From assembly GCA_965277895.1 (NCBI GenBank), contig CBDIDR010000001.1, forward strand, positions 1,116,001 to 1,180,000: DNA of 64,000 nucleotides. The letters are read 5' to 3'. The DNA comes from GCA-2862585 sp965277895 (GTDB lineage: Bacteria > Bacteroidota > Bacteroidia > Flavobacteriales > UBA7312). The notes beneath the pieces were generated by a model, which was given only the letters and a program-made list of their open reading frames with translations, was not told the DNA's origin and did not search any database. Below are positions 1 to 8,849 of the stretch, in pieces. The position numbers and the translations under genes were made by a program. Position 1 is the first letter of the stretch. Every line of letters starts with the position of its first letter.

Positions 1-1113
1 AGAATTATTAGATAACGATTGATCAAGTACAAGAATGTTGTAATTGCTGAGAGGGTCGTTATCTGTTTCATCAGTCACTGCGTTTAAAACACCTATAGCT
101 AAGTTATTTTTATTTCTTCCTGTTACTTTGGTGGCATTTAACAAATTGTCGCTGATACGACGAGAATAGAACAAATACCCTTTATCAAATAGTTCTGTTC
201 CTTCCGTGAAAAACGGTCTTTTTTCATCGTATTGTATCTCAAATGGCGATAGGTTAAGCACTTGATTGTCAAAGCCAACTTGTCCAAAATCAGGAATCAA
301 AGTCATGTCCAAAGTAAAGCTTTCATTGATACCGTATTTGATATCCATACCCCCATTGAAGCTAAATTCTGTTTCACCGTCGTAATTGGTAACATATGAT
401 GAAACGTAAGGTAAAAAGGACAGCCTTAAAGGAGGCTCTATATTTTTAAACCCTTTTATTGTACCTGCCTGTGAGCTAATATTTTCGTTGGTGATATCTA
501 TGGGGTTCCAAGCGTAGTTAGCTCGATACCTTCTAATGTGCCTGATGATGTTTACACTCCATTCTTGCACTTCACTTTTAGGAAAACGCAAAGCAGAATA
601 GGGGATTTCAAATTCGGCATACCACCCTTTATCGTCTATGTGGGTAGCACTTTTCCAAACCATATCCCAATTGGAATCTTCATTATTAGTTGTGAACTTT
701 ATATCTTCTTGAACACCAAGAGGCGAAAGCCTAAAGCCAAAATCGGTCTGACCGTCCCCATATGGGTTAATACGTATCATGATATTATCGTTATTACTGC
801 CTTCGATTCTATCTCTTTTGCACAGTTGACTCATAATACTATCCGGTCGAGGATCGTACATAGATACTGCAATATATATAGCTTGATTGTCGTAAGTAGC
901 TTTCCATTCGGTCCTAAATCCTGTGGGCATTTTGGCACCACTTATGGGGTAGTAGCTGATAAAATCTCCACCGATGTCGTATTTAGACCATTCTCCGTCT
1001 TCAATTTTACCATCGGTTACTGGACTGTTTTCAGTCCTTGTGATAGCATATTCTTTAGATTGTGCCAATAAACCGATAGGTAGGCTTAATACAAATAGAA
1101 TTAGGTACTTCAT
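1..1113 (-). CDS. DUF5916 / CBM9-like outer-membrane protein, 3' part cut by window edge
   Basis: The first 371 residues are visible; the frame is still open at base 1. It begins with a signal peptide (MKYLILFVLSLPIGLLAQS). A carbohydrate-binding-family-9-like domain follows at roughly residues 25-215, with segments such as VTDGKIEDGEW and GWYAEFEIPYSALRF. Near residue 302 comes EKRPFFTEG, the signature start of the DUF5916 region. The family is usually 700-900 residues long with a predicted outer-membrane barrel, so about half is missing here. Export to the outer membrane is inferred from family knowledge; the ligand is unknown. The gene is transcribed divergently from sucC across a 101-bp gap. 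Confidence 0.85.
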   Translation of the reverse strand, partial: MKYLILFVLSLPIGLLAQSKEYAITRTENSPVTDGKIEDGEWSKYDIGGDFISYYPISGAKMPTGFRTEWKATYDNQAIYIAVSMYDPRPDSIMSQLCKRDRIEGSNNDNIMIRINPYGDGQTDFGFRLSPLGVQEDIKFTTNNEDSNWDMVWKSATHIDDKGWYAEFEIPYSALRFPKSEVQEWSVNIIRHIRRYRANYAWNPIDITNENISSQAGTIKGFKNIEPPLRLSFLPYVSSYVTNYDGETEFSFNGGMDIKYGINESFTLDMTLIPDFGQVGFDNQVLNLSPFEIQYDEKRPFFTEGTELFDKGYLFYSRRISDNLLNATKVTGRNKNNLAIGVLNAVTDETDNDPLSNYNILVLDQSLSNNS

Positions 1114-1187
1114 CAAGTGTTAATAATTAAGAGCACAAATTTACCAAATAATGCCATTCTGTTGTTTTATTATTCCAAACATTAATT

Positions 1188-1195
1188 TACTTTTG
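1188..1195 (+). promoter_or_regulatory. Bacteroidota -7 promoter box for sucC
   Basis: TACTTTTG matches the TAnnTTTG consensus of the Bacteroidota primary sigma factor and lies 19 bases before the sucC ATG. A TTG at 1162-1164 could serve as the -33 element, though the spacing (23 nt) is at the long end. No Shine-Dalgarno sequence is seen before the ATG, which is usual for the phylum. Confidence 0.5.
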
Positions 1196-1214
1196 CTCAA
1201 CTAAAAATTTCATT

Positions 1215-2405
1215 ATGAATTTACACGAGTATCAAGGAAAAGAAATTCTAAACAGTTTTGGAGTACGTATCCAAAACGGTATTGTAGCTAGCACTCCTGA
1301 GGAGGCAGTGGAAGCAGCAAAAAAACTAAACGAAACAACTGGAACATCATGGTGGGTAGTAAAAGCCCAAATTCATGCTGGTGGTCGTGGTAAAGGTGGT
1401 GGAGTAAAATTAGCCAAGTCTTTAGATGAGGTAAAATCTATCGCTGATGAAATTTTAGGAATGCAATTGGTAACTCCACAGACATCTGCTGAGGGTAAAA
1501 CCGTTCATCAAGTACTAATCGCTGAAGATGTTTACTATCCTGGAGAAAGTGAGACTTCTGAGTTTTACATGTCTGTTCTATTAAACCGTGCAACTGGAAG
1601 AAATATGATTATGTATTCTACTGAAGGTGGTATGGATATCGAAGAAGTAGCTGATAAAACACCTCACTTGATTTTTACTGAAGAGATAGACCCTAAGGTT
1701 GGCTTGCAAGCCTTTCAGTGCAGAAAAATTGCTTTTAACTTAGGCTTAAGTGGAACAGCTTTTAAAGAGATGACCAAATTTGTATCCGCTCTTTATTCAG
1801 CTTACGATGGTATAGACGCTGCTTTGTTTGAAATAAACCCAGTTCTTAAAACGTCTGACGATAAGATATTAGCAGTAGATTCTAAAGTTGCTCTAGATGG
1901 TAATGCTTTATATAGACATAAAGATTACGCTGCCTTAAGAGACAAAAGAGAAGAAGACCCAACAGAAGTGGAAGCCGATGAATACGGTCTAAACTTTGTT
2001 AAGCTTGACGGTAACGTAGGTTGTATGGTAAATGGTGCAGGTCTTGCAATGGCTACTATGGATATCATCAAACAAGCAGGTGGTAATCCGGCTAACTTCT
2101 TGGATGTTGGTGGTACAGCTGATGCTGCTCGTGTAGAACAAGCTTTTAGAATTATAATGAAAGACAGCTCGGTAAAAGCGATTTTAGTGAATATCTTCGG
2201 TGGTATCGTAAGATGCGATAGAGTAGCTCAAGGTGTTGTTGATGCCTACAAAAATATAGGTGAAGTAAATATTCCTATCATTGTAAGACTACAAGGAACT
2301 AACGCTATTGAAGCAAAGCAATTAATTGATGACAGTGGACTTAAAGTAATATCTGTTGTTTTATTGCAAGAGGCTGCGGATATGGTAAAAGAAGTCCTTG
2401 CTTAG
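1215..2405 (+). CDS. sucC: Succinate-CoA ligase, beta subunit
   Basis: SucC binds the nucleotide and, with SucD, interconverts succinyl-CoA and succinate in the TCA cycle, making ATP or GTP. The 396-residue length is normal for the family. It opens with the typical MNLHEYQGKEIL, has an ATP-grasp fold with a GGRGKGGGVK loop near residue 57, and a C-terminal CoA-ligase domain with NGAGLAMATMD (about residue 272) and GGIVRCD (about residue 328). sucD is not adjacent or anywhere in this window, so the two subunits are encoded separately here. A strong hairpin terminator follows, which makes this a single-gene transcript. Confidence 0.97.
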   Translation: MNLHEYQGKEILNSFGVRIQNGIVASTPEEAVEAAKKLNETTGTSWWVVKAQIHAGGRGKGGGVKLAKSLDEVKSIADEILGMQLVTPQTSAEGKTVHQVLIAEDVYYPGESETSEFYMSVLLNRATGRNMIMYSTEGGMDIEEVADKTPHLIFTEEIDPKVGLQAFQCRKIAFNLGLSGTAFKEMTKFVSALYSAYDGIDAALFEINPVLKTSDDKILAVDSKVALDGNALYRHKDYAALRDKREEDPTEVEADEYGLNFVKLDGNVGCMVNGAGLAMATMDIIKQAGGNPANFLDVGGTADAARVEQAFRIIMKDSSVKAILVNIFGGIVRCDRVAQGVVDAYKNIGEVNIPIIVRLQGTNAIEAKQLIDDSGLKVISVVLLQEAADMVKEVLA

Positions 2406-2424
2406 ATAAACGTTCAAAAAATAT

Positions 2425-2452
2425 AAAGCAGCTATTTAGCTGCTTTTTTTTT
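2425..2452 (+). terminator. Rho-independent terminator after sucC
   Basis: AAAGCAGCT and AGCTGCTTT form a 9-bp stem around a 4-base loop (ATTT), followed by an uninterrupted T run. It lies 20 bases after the sucC stop and just before accC, separating the two transcripts. Confidence 0.88.
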
Positions 2453-2469
2453 AATACTATATTTATCAA

Positions 2470-3948
2470 ATGAAAAAGATATTAATTGCTAATAGAGGAG
2501 AGATAGCACTACGAGTTATGCGGTCTGCAAAAGAAATGGGAATTAATACGGTCGCTATTTTTTCAGAAGCAGATAGAACGTCTCCTCATGTAAAATATGC
2601 CGATGAGGCAGTTTGTGTTGGTCCAGCACCTTCTTCGGAATCTTATCTAAATGTTGACAAAATAATAGAGGTCTGCAAAGAACTCAGTGTAGATGCTATA
2701 CACCCTGGTTATGGCTTCTTATCAGAGAATGCCGATTTTGCTAGACGCTTATCCAATGAAAATATAACGCTTATAGGTCCATCAGCTGAGGCAATGGAAA
2801 TGATGGGCGATAAACTAAAAGCCAAAGCGGCAGTAAAACAGTACGATGTGCCATTAGTGCCAGGTACGGATGAAAAGATTACGGATGTAGCCTTGGCAAA
2901 AGAAATAGCCAATGGCATAGGCTATCCCATTCTAATTAAAGCTGCTGCTGGAGGTGGTGGAAAGGGAATGCGAGTTGTGGAAACGGCAGATTCCTTTGAA
3001 GAGCAAATGCAACTGGCTGTAAGTGAAGCGACTTCATCTTTTGGTGATGGTTCAGTATTTATAGAGCGTTATGTAGGTTCACCACGCCATATAGAAATTC
3101 AAGTATTAGCGGACAGTCATGGAAATGTGGTGCATTTATTTGAAAGAGAATGTTCTGTTCAGAGAAGGCATCAAAAAGTGATTGAAGAAGCACCATCTGC
3201 CGTGCTCACTAACGAAATGAGAGAGGCTATGGGACAGTGTGCCGTAAACGTAGCCAAATCATGTAATTATTTAGGTGCTGGAACGGTGGAGTTTTTACTT
3301 GATGAAAATAAAGAATTCTATTTCTTAGAAATGAATACTCGTTTGCAAGTAGAACATCCTGTTACTGAAATGATTACAGGCGTAGATCTAGTAAAGGAAC
3401 AAATTTATATTGCAATGGGTAAGCCTTTGTCTTTTACTCAAAATGATTTACATATTCAAGGGCATGCCATGGAAGTAAGAGTATATGCTGAAGACCCTAT
3501 GAATAATTTTGCACCTGATATTGGGCGATTAAAAACGTATAAATTACCAGAAAGTATCGGTGTTCGTGTTGACAACGGTTTCGAAGAGGGCATGGATATT
3601 CCTATTTTCTATGACTCTATGATTTCTAAACTCATAACGTATGGCAAGGATAGGGAAGAGGCCATTAGCAAAATGATACGAGCCATTAGAGACTATACTA
3701 TTGTTGGCGTAAAAACAACCTTGCCTTTTGCTGATTTCGTAATGCAAAATAAACACTTTGTTTCAGGAAACTTTGATACCCACTTTATAAAAAAGCATTT
3801 TAATGCAAAAGATTTGGAAGAATCTCGAGAAGATGAAGCTCACATCGCTGCTCTATTAGCTAAACATATAGTCAGTAATCATAAAACGTCTATGAGTGTT
3901 AGTAGTAGTGAATCTTCAGTAAGTAAGTGGAAAAAGAATAGACTATAA
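2470..3948 (+). CDS. accC: Biotin carboxylase subunit of an acyl-CoA carboxylase
   Basis: This ATP-dependent enzyme carboxylates biotin on a carrier protein, the first half-reaction of acetyl-CoA or propionyl-CoA carboxylase. The biotin-carboxylase N-terminal domain begins KKILIANRGEIALRVMRSA. The ATP-grasp glycine loop AAAGGGGKGMR is near residue 160, and the catalytic EMNTRLQVEHPVTE segment near residue 287. At 492 residues it exceeds a minimal AccC (about 450) by a Ser-rich C-terminal tail. No carrier or carboxyltransferase gene is next to it, so whether it serves acetyl-CoA or a longer acyl-CoA cannot be decided. It ends convergently, 1 base from the next gene. Confidence 0.92.
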   Translation: MKKILIANRGEIALRVMRSAKEMGINTVAIFSEADRTSPHVKYADEAVCVGPAPSSESYLNVDKIIEVCKELSVDAIHPGYGFLSENADFARRLSNENITLIGPSAEAMEMMGDKLKAKAAVKQYDVPLVPGTDEKITDVALAKEIANGIGYPILIKAAAGGGGKGMRVVETADSFEEQMQLAVSEATSSFGDGSVFIERYVGSPRHIEIQVLADSHGNVVHLFERECSVQRRHQKVIEEAPSAVLTNEMREAMGQCAVNVAKSCNYLGAGTVEFLLDENKEFYFLEMNTRLQVEHPVTEMITGVDLVKEQIYIAMGKPLSFTQNDLHIQGHAMEVRVYAEDPMNNFAPDIGRLKTYKLPESIGVRVDNGFEEGMDIPIFYDSMISKLITYGKDREEAISKMIRAIRDYTIVGVKTTLPFADFVMQNKHFVSGNFDTHFIKKHFNAKDLEESREDEAHIAALLAKHIVSNHKTSMSVSSSESSVSKWKKNRL

Positions 3949-3949
3949 A

Positions 3950-5359
3950 TTATTTACCTCTACCTTCTAGAATTATGAGGATGGTATGAATCATAATCTT
4001 TAGGTCAATCAGTAAAGACATGTTTTCAATATAAAGAACGTCGTACTTAAGGCGTTCCAGCATTTCATCTACATTTTCAGCATAGCCATATTTCACCATT
4101 CCCCAGGAAGTTATTCCAGGCTTTACTTTGTAAATATGTTTATAGTGCGGAGCTCTTTCAAGGATTTGTTTAGCAAAGAAATCACGTTCTGGTCTAGGGC
4201 CTACAAAACTCATATCTCCAAGCAATACATTGAAAAATTGAGGGGTTTCATCCAGACGAATTTTCCTCATAATACGTCCCCATGCCGTTACTCTACTATC
4301 TGTTTTACTAGAAAGCTGAGGACCATGTTTTTCAGCATCTGTATACATAGACCTAAACTTATAGATATTAAATTCCTTTCCATATTGCCCCAACCTCTTT
4401 TGTTTATATATAATTGGACCTTCTGAGCTTGACTTAACGAGTATTGCACAAATGAGATAAATAGGACTAAAGGATATTATGATTACAAATGACAAAACAA
4501 TGTCTATTGTGTTTTTCACTAGTAATTGCGACTGTGTTTGTAGCTTATGGTTAATCTCTATGAGAGGCGTTCCAAGAATAGAATTCATTTTTACAGTACC
4601 AGAAAGAATATCGTAAACGTCAGGAATAATTTTAATAAAGACATTTATATTTTCAAGCAAATTCAAGATATTTTCAATTTTACTGTGCTCTGAAGATTCT
4701 ATGGCAATAATGATATCTTCTATTTGGTGTTTTTCTATTATGTCTTTAATTTGATTGCAATCTCCTAAATGAGGTATATATTCTTCTAGTTTATACTGTT
4801 TTTTATTTTCTACACTGACAAAGCCTTTTAGTATATGTCCACTGGATTTTTGCTCATTTTCTATATCGTGATAGAGCTGAATAGCCTTTTCGTTATCACC
4901 AATAATTAAGGTGTTAAAGCCTATTATCCTTTTATGAACTTTTCTAGCGGTATAACTCGTTAGTATAAATCTTAACAATGAGGTTAATCCAAAATGAATA
5001 CAAAATAATGCCAAAAAGGATGAATAATACTGCTTGTAACTTACTATGAAATCATCTAGCAGAACAGCAAAGAATATTATAGTTACTCCAATAATGGAAA
5101 TAATAAAAATTTGTGAGAGTTCTTTAAGCCTCGATTTTCTGTAAATATTAGAATAGGAGCCGCTGAGAAGGTAAAAAATGATCCAAAGCAAATTGATGGA
5201 TAACAGACCTAAAATTCGTTCTTCATTCATGAAAAACGTTTGTCCATTTTCCATATATACAGTCCTGTAATAGAGAAAAATTAACCATGATGACGAAGCA
5301 CTTATCAGGTCAAGTGTAATGTATTTAATGGTATGGAGAAGATTATTCTTCATGTACAA
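3950..5359 (-). CDS. Polyprenyl-phosphate sugar-1-phosphate transferase (exopolysaccharide initiation)
   Basis: A WcaJ/WbaP-type enzyme that moves a sugar phosphate from a nucleotide sugar to undecaprenyl phosphate, starting a surface polysaccharide unit. Residues 1-120 contain four hydrophobic membrane segments, then a Rossmann-like CoA-binding-type region (IGDNEKAIQLYHD), a further membrane helix near residue 280, and the C-terminal bacterial sugar-transferase domain with KRLGQYGKEFNIYKFRSM, RKIRLDETPQFFNVL and SFVGPRPE. The 469-residue length is typical. It overlaps the upstream lipoprotein gene by 17 bases (11 if the ATG at 5353 is used), so translation is probably coupled. The sugar used is unknown. 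Confidence 0.9.
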   Translation of the reverse strand: MYMKNNLLHTIKYITLDLISASSSWLIFLYYRTVYMENGQTFFMNEERILGLLSINLLWIIFYLLSGSYSNIYRKSRLKELSQIFIISIIGVTIIFFAVLLDDFIVSYKQYYSSFLALFCIHFGLTSLLRFILTSYTARKVHKRIIGFNTLIIGDNEKAIQLYHDIENEQKSSGHILKGFVSVENKKQYKLEEYIPHLGDCNQIKDIIEKHQIEDIIIAIESSEHSKIENILNLLENINVFIKIIPDVYDILSGTVKMNSILGTPLIEINHKLQTQSQLLVKNTIDIVLSFVIIISFSPIYLICAILVKSSSEGPIIYKQKRLGQYGKEFNIYKFRSMYTDAEKHGPQLSSKTDSRVTAWGRIMRKIRLDETPQFFNVLLGDMSFVGPRPERDFFAKQILERAPHYKHIYKVKPGITSWGMVKYGYAENVDEMLERLKYDVLYIENMSLLIDLKIMIHTILIILEGRGK

Positions 5360-6173
5360 TTCTAATATTATCTAAATACATTTCGTTTTGCACTTTGCTT
5401 GTATCACGTGACATTCCGAAAAAGAGTTTGAAGCTCTGGGCGTTACTATAGCTAGATATAATTTCGCTTAATGAAAGGTATATTTTATTCCAGTCTTCTT
5501 TTTCGTTGAGGTATATCACTGCCGATTTATTTACTTGGCTAGTCATATTAGCGTAAATGCCTACAACAAGTGTTGAGTTACATTTGTAGTCGAGCTCAAG
5601 GTATACTTGTTTATCAGTTGGTAAATTTATATCTGCAGTAGTACACTCAAAAATTTCGTTTGCTTCTCCTGAGATAACACTTTTTATGTATTTGTTGCCA
5701 AATGCTGGATTAGAATTGTCATATATAGGCTCTAATGAATGGTTTAAGGAGTCAGTAATGACTTCTAAAACAGTTCCAATCCCTTCAAAATCTTCAACAT
5801 ATGGAAATGAATTAACTGAGTAGCTAACGGTTGGGTTTATAGTTGTTGTCTCATTAGGGGTTAATTCGGCATAAATGTTATATGAAGTGAAATAAGGGTA
5901 GCTTACTCTACTAGATGAGATTCCATTCTTTTTTATTCCAGCTTCAATTAGAATGGTTTGATTGCCAGTATTCAAAGTAGGAAAGGAAGTGGGTAGAGGG
6001 TACACTCCCTGAAATTCGTTATTAACATATACCCAAGCATCAGTAATGTTGTTAGTATGGTCTCCGTCTACTGATATAGCTTCAATTTCAATGATAGAAG
6101 CAATACTTTCATCAGTGTTGATGATTTCACACCCACATAAGATAAGAAGCAAAAAAGTATAAATTAGTTTCAT
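5343..6173 (-). CDS. Predicted lipoprotein with C-terminal beta-sandwich-like region, unknown function
   Basis: A 276-residue protein beginning with a lipoprotein signal (MKLIYTFLLLILCGCE). The probable lipidated Cys is residue 15, although a Cys at the -2 position is atypical. Residues 25-110 look like a small beta domain (DAWVYVNNEFQGVYPLP). From about residue 125 (YVEDFEGIG) the sequence resembles the jelly-roll domains of Bacteroidota surface proteins. No family could be named. It sits between the oxidoreductase and the sugar transferase on the same strand, overlaps the latter, and is therefore likely cotranscribed with a surface-glycan function; that link is inference from position only. 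Confidence 0.7.
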   Translation of the reverse strand: MKLIYTFLLLILCGCEIINTDESIASIIEIEAISVDGDHTNNITDAWVYVNNEFQGVYPLPTSFPTLNTGNQTILIEAGIKKNGISSSRVSYPYFTSYNIYAELTPNETTTINPTVSYSVNSFPYVEDFEGIGTVLEVITDSLNHSLEPIYDNSNPAFGNKYIKSVISGEANEIFECTTADINLPTDKQVYLELDYKCNSTLVVGIYANMTSQVNKSAVIYLNEKEDWNKIYLSLSEIISSYSNAQSFKLFFGMSRDTSKVQNEMYLDNIRIVHEE

Positions 6174-6207
6174 TGTTTTTAGCTTAAACGTTAATTAGAA
6201 AAAAGTA

Positions 6208-7206
6208 TTACACTAAATTCATTTGATGACTAACTTTCATCTTTTCAAGAATTGTTTCAGCAAGTTCCAAGGCACGTAATCCATCATTTATGGTAACGAC
6301 TGGCTCCTTATCAAAAAGTACAACTTCATGAAAACTCTCTAGTTCATCTTTTATGGCGTTAGTTTCTTCTACCTCTGGATTTTCAAAGTAAATTTGTTTT
6401 TTTCTTTTACCTTTTCCGAGGTCAAGCACTATTGCTAAAGGGTCAATCTTTTCAGAAGGTTTTAGATTTTTCAATCGGATAACTTCTGTTTTCTTTTCTA
6501 ATAAATCAATTGAAATATAGGCGTCTTTTTGAAAGACTCTTGTCTTACGCATATTTTTTAAGGACATACGACTGGCGGTTAGGTTACAGACGCATCCGTT
6601 ATTAAACTCAATTCTAGCATTTGCAATATCTGGGGTGTCACTAATAACCGCTACTCCTGATGCACTGATGTTTTTTATTGAAGATTTTACAATTTTGAGG
6701 ATAATATCTAAATCATGAATCATCAAATCGAGTACTACACTAACATCGGTTCCTCGTGGATTAAATTCAGACAGACGATGGGTCTCAATAAAGAGAGGCT
6801 TATCTATAAAGTCAACCGCCTTCTTAAAAGCAGGATTAAAACGTTCAACGTGACCAACCTGAACTTTGACACCAGCCTCTCTAGAAAGCTTAGTGAGTAT
6901 TTCGGCTTCTAAAACAGTATGAGTTAGGGGTTTTTCTATGAAAACGTGTTTGTTAGCTTTGATTGCACTAGAAGCACAGTCAAAATGTGATACGGTAGGA
7001 GATACGATATCTACAACATCAGATTCCTCAATAAGTTGTTCAATGGATTTGAAGGATTTTACTCTAAATGTTCTGTTGACAATTTTAGCGTTTTCTCTGT
7101 CGGGGTCATAAAAGCCAATGACTTCGTATTTATCTTTTAATTCCAATAATATTTTTAGGTGAATTTTACCTAAATGTCCAGCGCCTATGACTCCAATTTT
7201 TATCAT
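6208..7206 (-). CDS. Gfo/Idh/MocA family NAD(P)-dependent oxidoreductase
   Basis: A sugar or sugar-nucleotide dehydrogenase family member of 332 residues. The Rossmann motif IGVIGAGHLGKIH is at residues 3-15, and the family's catalytic EKP (HVFIEKPLTHT) lies near residue 94. A VGHVERFNPAF segment near residue 121 is typical of the UDP-GlcNAc 3-dehydrogenase-like branch found in Bacteroidota. It leads the minus-strand cluster with the lipoprotein (34-bp gap) and sugar transferase, fitting a role in nucleotide-sugar modification for a surface glycan. The exact substrate cannot be read from sequence. Confidence 0.85.
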   Translation of the reverse strand: MIKIGVIGAGHLGKIHLKILLELKDKYEVIGFYDPDRENAKIVNRTFRVKSFKSIEQLIEESDVVDIVSPTVSHFDCASSAIKANKHVFIEKPLTHTVLEAEILTKLSREAGVKVQVGHVERFNPAFKKAVDFIDKPLFIETHRLSEFNPRGTDVSVVLDLMIHDLDIILKIVKSSIKNISASGVAVISDTPDIANARIEFNNGCVCNLTASRMSLKNMRKTRVFQKDAYISIDLLEKKTEVIRLKNLKPSEKIDPLAIVLDLGKGKRKKQIYFENPEVEETNAIKDELESFHEVVLFDKEPVVTINDGLRALELAETILEKMKVSHQMNLV

Positions 7207-7255
7207 TAAAAAATATTATTTCTGCTAAAATAGAATTTTTATACACACTAATAAG

Positions 7256-7263
7256 TATTTTTG
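7256..7263 (+). promoter_or_regulatory. -7 promoter box for pcm
   Basis: TATTTTTG is an exact TAnnTTTG match 13 bases before the pcm ATG, implying a very short leader. No clear -33 element was found. Confidence 0.45.
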
Positions 7264-7276
7264 GAAGCGATTAAAG

Positions 7277-7921
7277 ATGAACGATAATTTTAGACATCAA
7301 GGCTTACGTTTAAATCTAGTGGAGCTGTTAAGAAATAAGGGAATTGCTAATGACAAAGTGCTCATGGCAATTTCTAAGATTCCTAGACATCTGTTCTTGG
7401 ATAAAGCCTTTTTAGATTTTGCATATCAAGATAAAGCCTTTCCAATTGCTGCTGGTCAAACCATTTCACATCCTTATACGGTGGCTTATCAAAGCGAATT
7501 GCTTGAAGTTAAGCCACATGAGAAGGTTTTAGAGGTAGGGACAGGTTCTGGTTATCAGACTGCTCTTTTGTTGGAGCTTAAAGCCCAAGTGTTTACTATT
7601 GAAAGGCAAAAGGAACTTTACCAAAAAACCAAATCCTTTTTACCAAAGCTTGGATACCACTGTATGTTCTTCTATGGTGATGGCTATAAAGGCTTAACCA
7701 ATTTTGCCCCTTTTGACAAGATTATAGTAACGGCTGGTGCACCTTTCGTACCAGAAGATTTAGTAAAACAATTGAAAGTAGGGGGTAGAATGGTTATTCC
7801 TGTAGGAGATTCGGACAAGCAAAAAATGATTTTAATTACAAAGAAATCAGAAGATAGTATAGAACAGACGGTATTAGGTGATTTTTCTTTTGTTCCACTT
7901 TTACCGAAAAAGAGCCAATAG
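7277..7921 (+). CDS. pcm: Protein-L-isoaspartate O-methyltransferase
   Basis: This repair enzyme uses S-adenosylmethionine to methylate isoaspartyl residues that arise in ageing proteins, allowing them to revert to aspartate. The protein is 214 residues, the usual length. It shows FPIAAGQTISHPYTVA (substrate loop), the SAM-binding motif VLEVGTGSGYQTALL near residue 88, and APFDKIIVTAGAP near residue 148. It is divergent from the oxidoreductase gene and followed after 37 bp by a dehydrogenase gene with its own promoter box, so the two are probably separate transcripts. Confidence 0.95.
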   Translation: MNDNFRHQGLRLNLVELLRNKGIANDKVLMAISKIPRHLFLDKAFLDFAYQDKAFPIAAGQTISHPYTVAYQSELLEVKPHEKVLEVGTGSGYQTALLLELKAQVFTIERQKELYQKTKSFLPKLGYHCMFFYGDGYKGLTNFAPFDKIIVTAGAPFVPEDLVKQLKVGGRMVIPVGDSDKQKMILITKKSEDSIEQTVLGDFSFVPLLPKKSQ

Positions 7922-7928
7922 TATTTAT

Positions 7929-7936
7929 TACTTTTG
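7929..7936 (+). promoter_or_regulatory. -7 promoter box for 3-hydroxybutyryl-CoA dehydrogenase
   Basis: TACTTTTG, identical to the box before sucC, lies 22 bases before the ATG. No good -33 partner is seen at the expected distance. Confidence 0.45.
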
Positions 7937-7958
7937 CTCGAATTAAAATAAATGTATT

Positions 7959-8849
7959 ATGAAACATATTGGTGTTATTGGTGCAGGTACAATGGGTAAT
8001 GGAATTGCTCATGTTTTTGCACAAAGTGGATATTCCGTTAGATTAATTGATTTATCTCAAGATGCTTTGGATAAAGCCTTATCTACAATTTCTAAAAACT
8101 TAGATAGAATGGTGGCTAAGGAGAAGATTTCAGAGTCGGACAAAACCAATACATTAAATAATATTGACACTTTTACAGATATATCATCGGCTGTAAAAGG
8201 CTTAGATTTAGTTGTTGAGGCGGCGACTGAAAATATGGATATCAAACTCAAAATATTCTCTCAGTTGGATGAATTGTGTGATGCACACACCATTTTAGGT
8301 TCTAATACCTCCTCAATATCGATTACAAAAATTGCTTCTGCGACTCAGCGTCCTGATAAAGTAATAGGTATGCATTTTATGAATCCAGTACCAATTATGA
8401 AGTTGGTAGAGGTTATTCGTGGTTATGCTACTTCTGATGAAGTGACAAATACCATTATGGAGGTGTCTAAGTCATTGGGTAAAGCTCCTGTTGAAGTAAA
8501 TGATTACCCTGGTTTTGTAGCTAATCGTATACTTATGCCAATGATTAACGAAGCTATTATCACCTTGCACGAAGGCGTTGCTGGTGTTGAAGAAATTGAC
8601 ACGGTAATGATGCTTGGAATGGCTCACCCTATGGGACCATTGCATTTGGCTGATTTTATTGGTCTGGATGTTTGTTTATCTATATTAGAGGTAATGCACC
8701 AAGGGTTTGGTAATCCAAAATATGCACCATGCCCATTATTAGTTAATATGGTAACCGCGGGTAAATTAGGAGTGAAGTCTGGCGAAGGATTTTACGATTA
8801 CTCGGATGGATCTCGCAACAAAAAGCTTTCAGCACAGTTTGTGAGGTAA
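7959..8849 (+). CDS. 3-hydroxybutyryl-CoA dehydrogenase
   Basis: A 296-residue 3-hydroxyacyl-CoA dehydrogenase that interconverts 3-hydroxyacyl-CoA and 3-ketoacyl-CoA with NAD(P). The N-terminal NAD domain starts IGVIGAGTMGNGIAHVFA. The catalytic His region GMHFMNPVPIMKLVEVI is near residue 138, and the C-terminal dimerisation domain includes NDYPGFVANRILMPMINEA. It is a single-function enzyme without a fused enoyl-CoA hydratase. It ends immediately against the convergent DUF4294 gene, with no base between the two stop codons. It acts in the cytoplasm, in butyrate/acetoacetyl-CoA metabolism or as an auxiliary beta-oxidation step. Confidence 0.93.
   Translation: MKHIGVIGAGTMGNGIAHVFAQSGYSVRLIDLSQDALDKALSTISKNLDRMVAKEKISESDKTNTLNNIDTFTDISSAVKGLDLVVEAATENMDIKLKIFSQLDELCDAHTILGSNTSSISITKIASATQRPDKVIGMHFMNPVPIMKLVEVIRGYATSDEVTNTIMEVSKSLGKAPVEVNDYPGFVANRILMPMINEAIITLHEGVAGVEEIDTVMMLGMAHPMGPLHLADFIGLDVCLSILEVMHQGFGNPKYAPCPLLVNMVTAGKLGVKSGEGFYDYSDGSRNKKLSAQFVR

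Noticed and set aside
538..1071. 177-codon plus-strand frame
   Set aside because: It lies antisense inside the DUF5916 gene, whose minus-strand translation has a signal peptide and recognisable domains.
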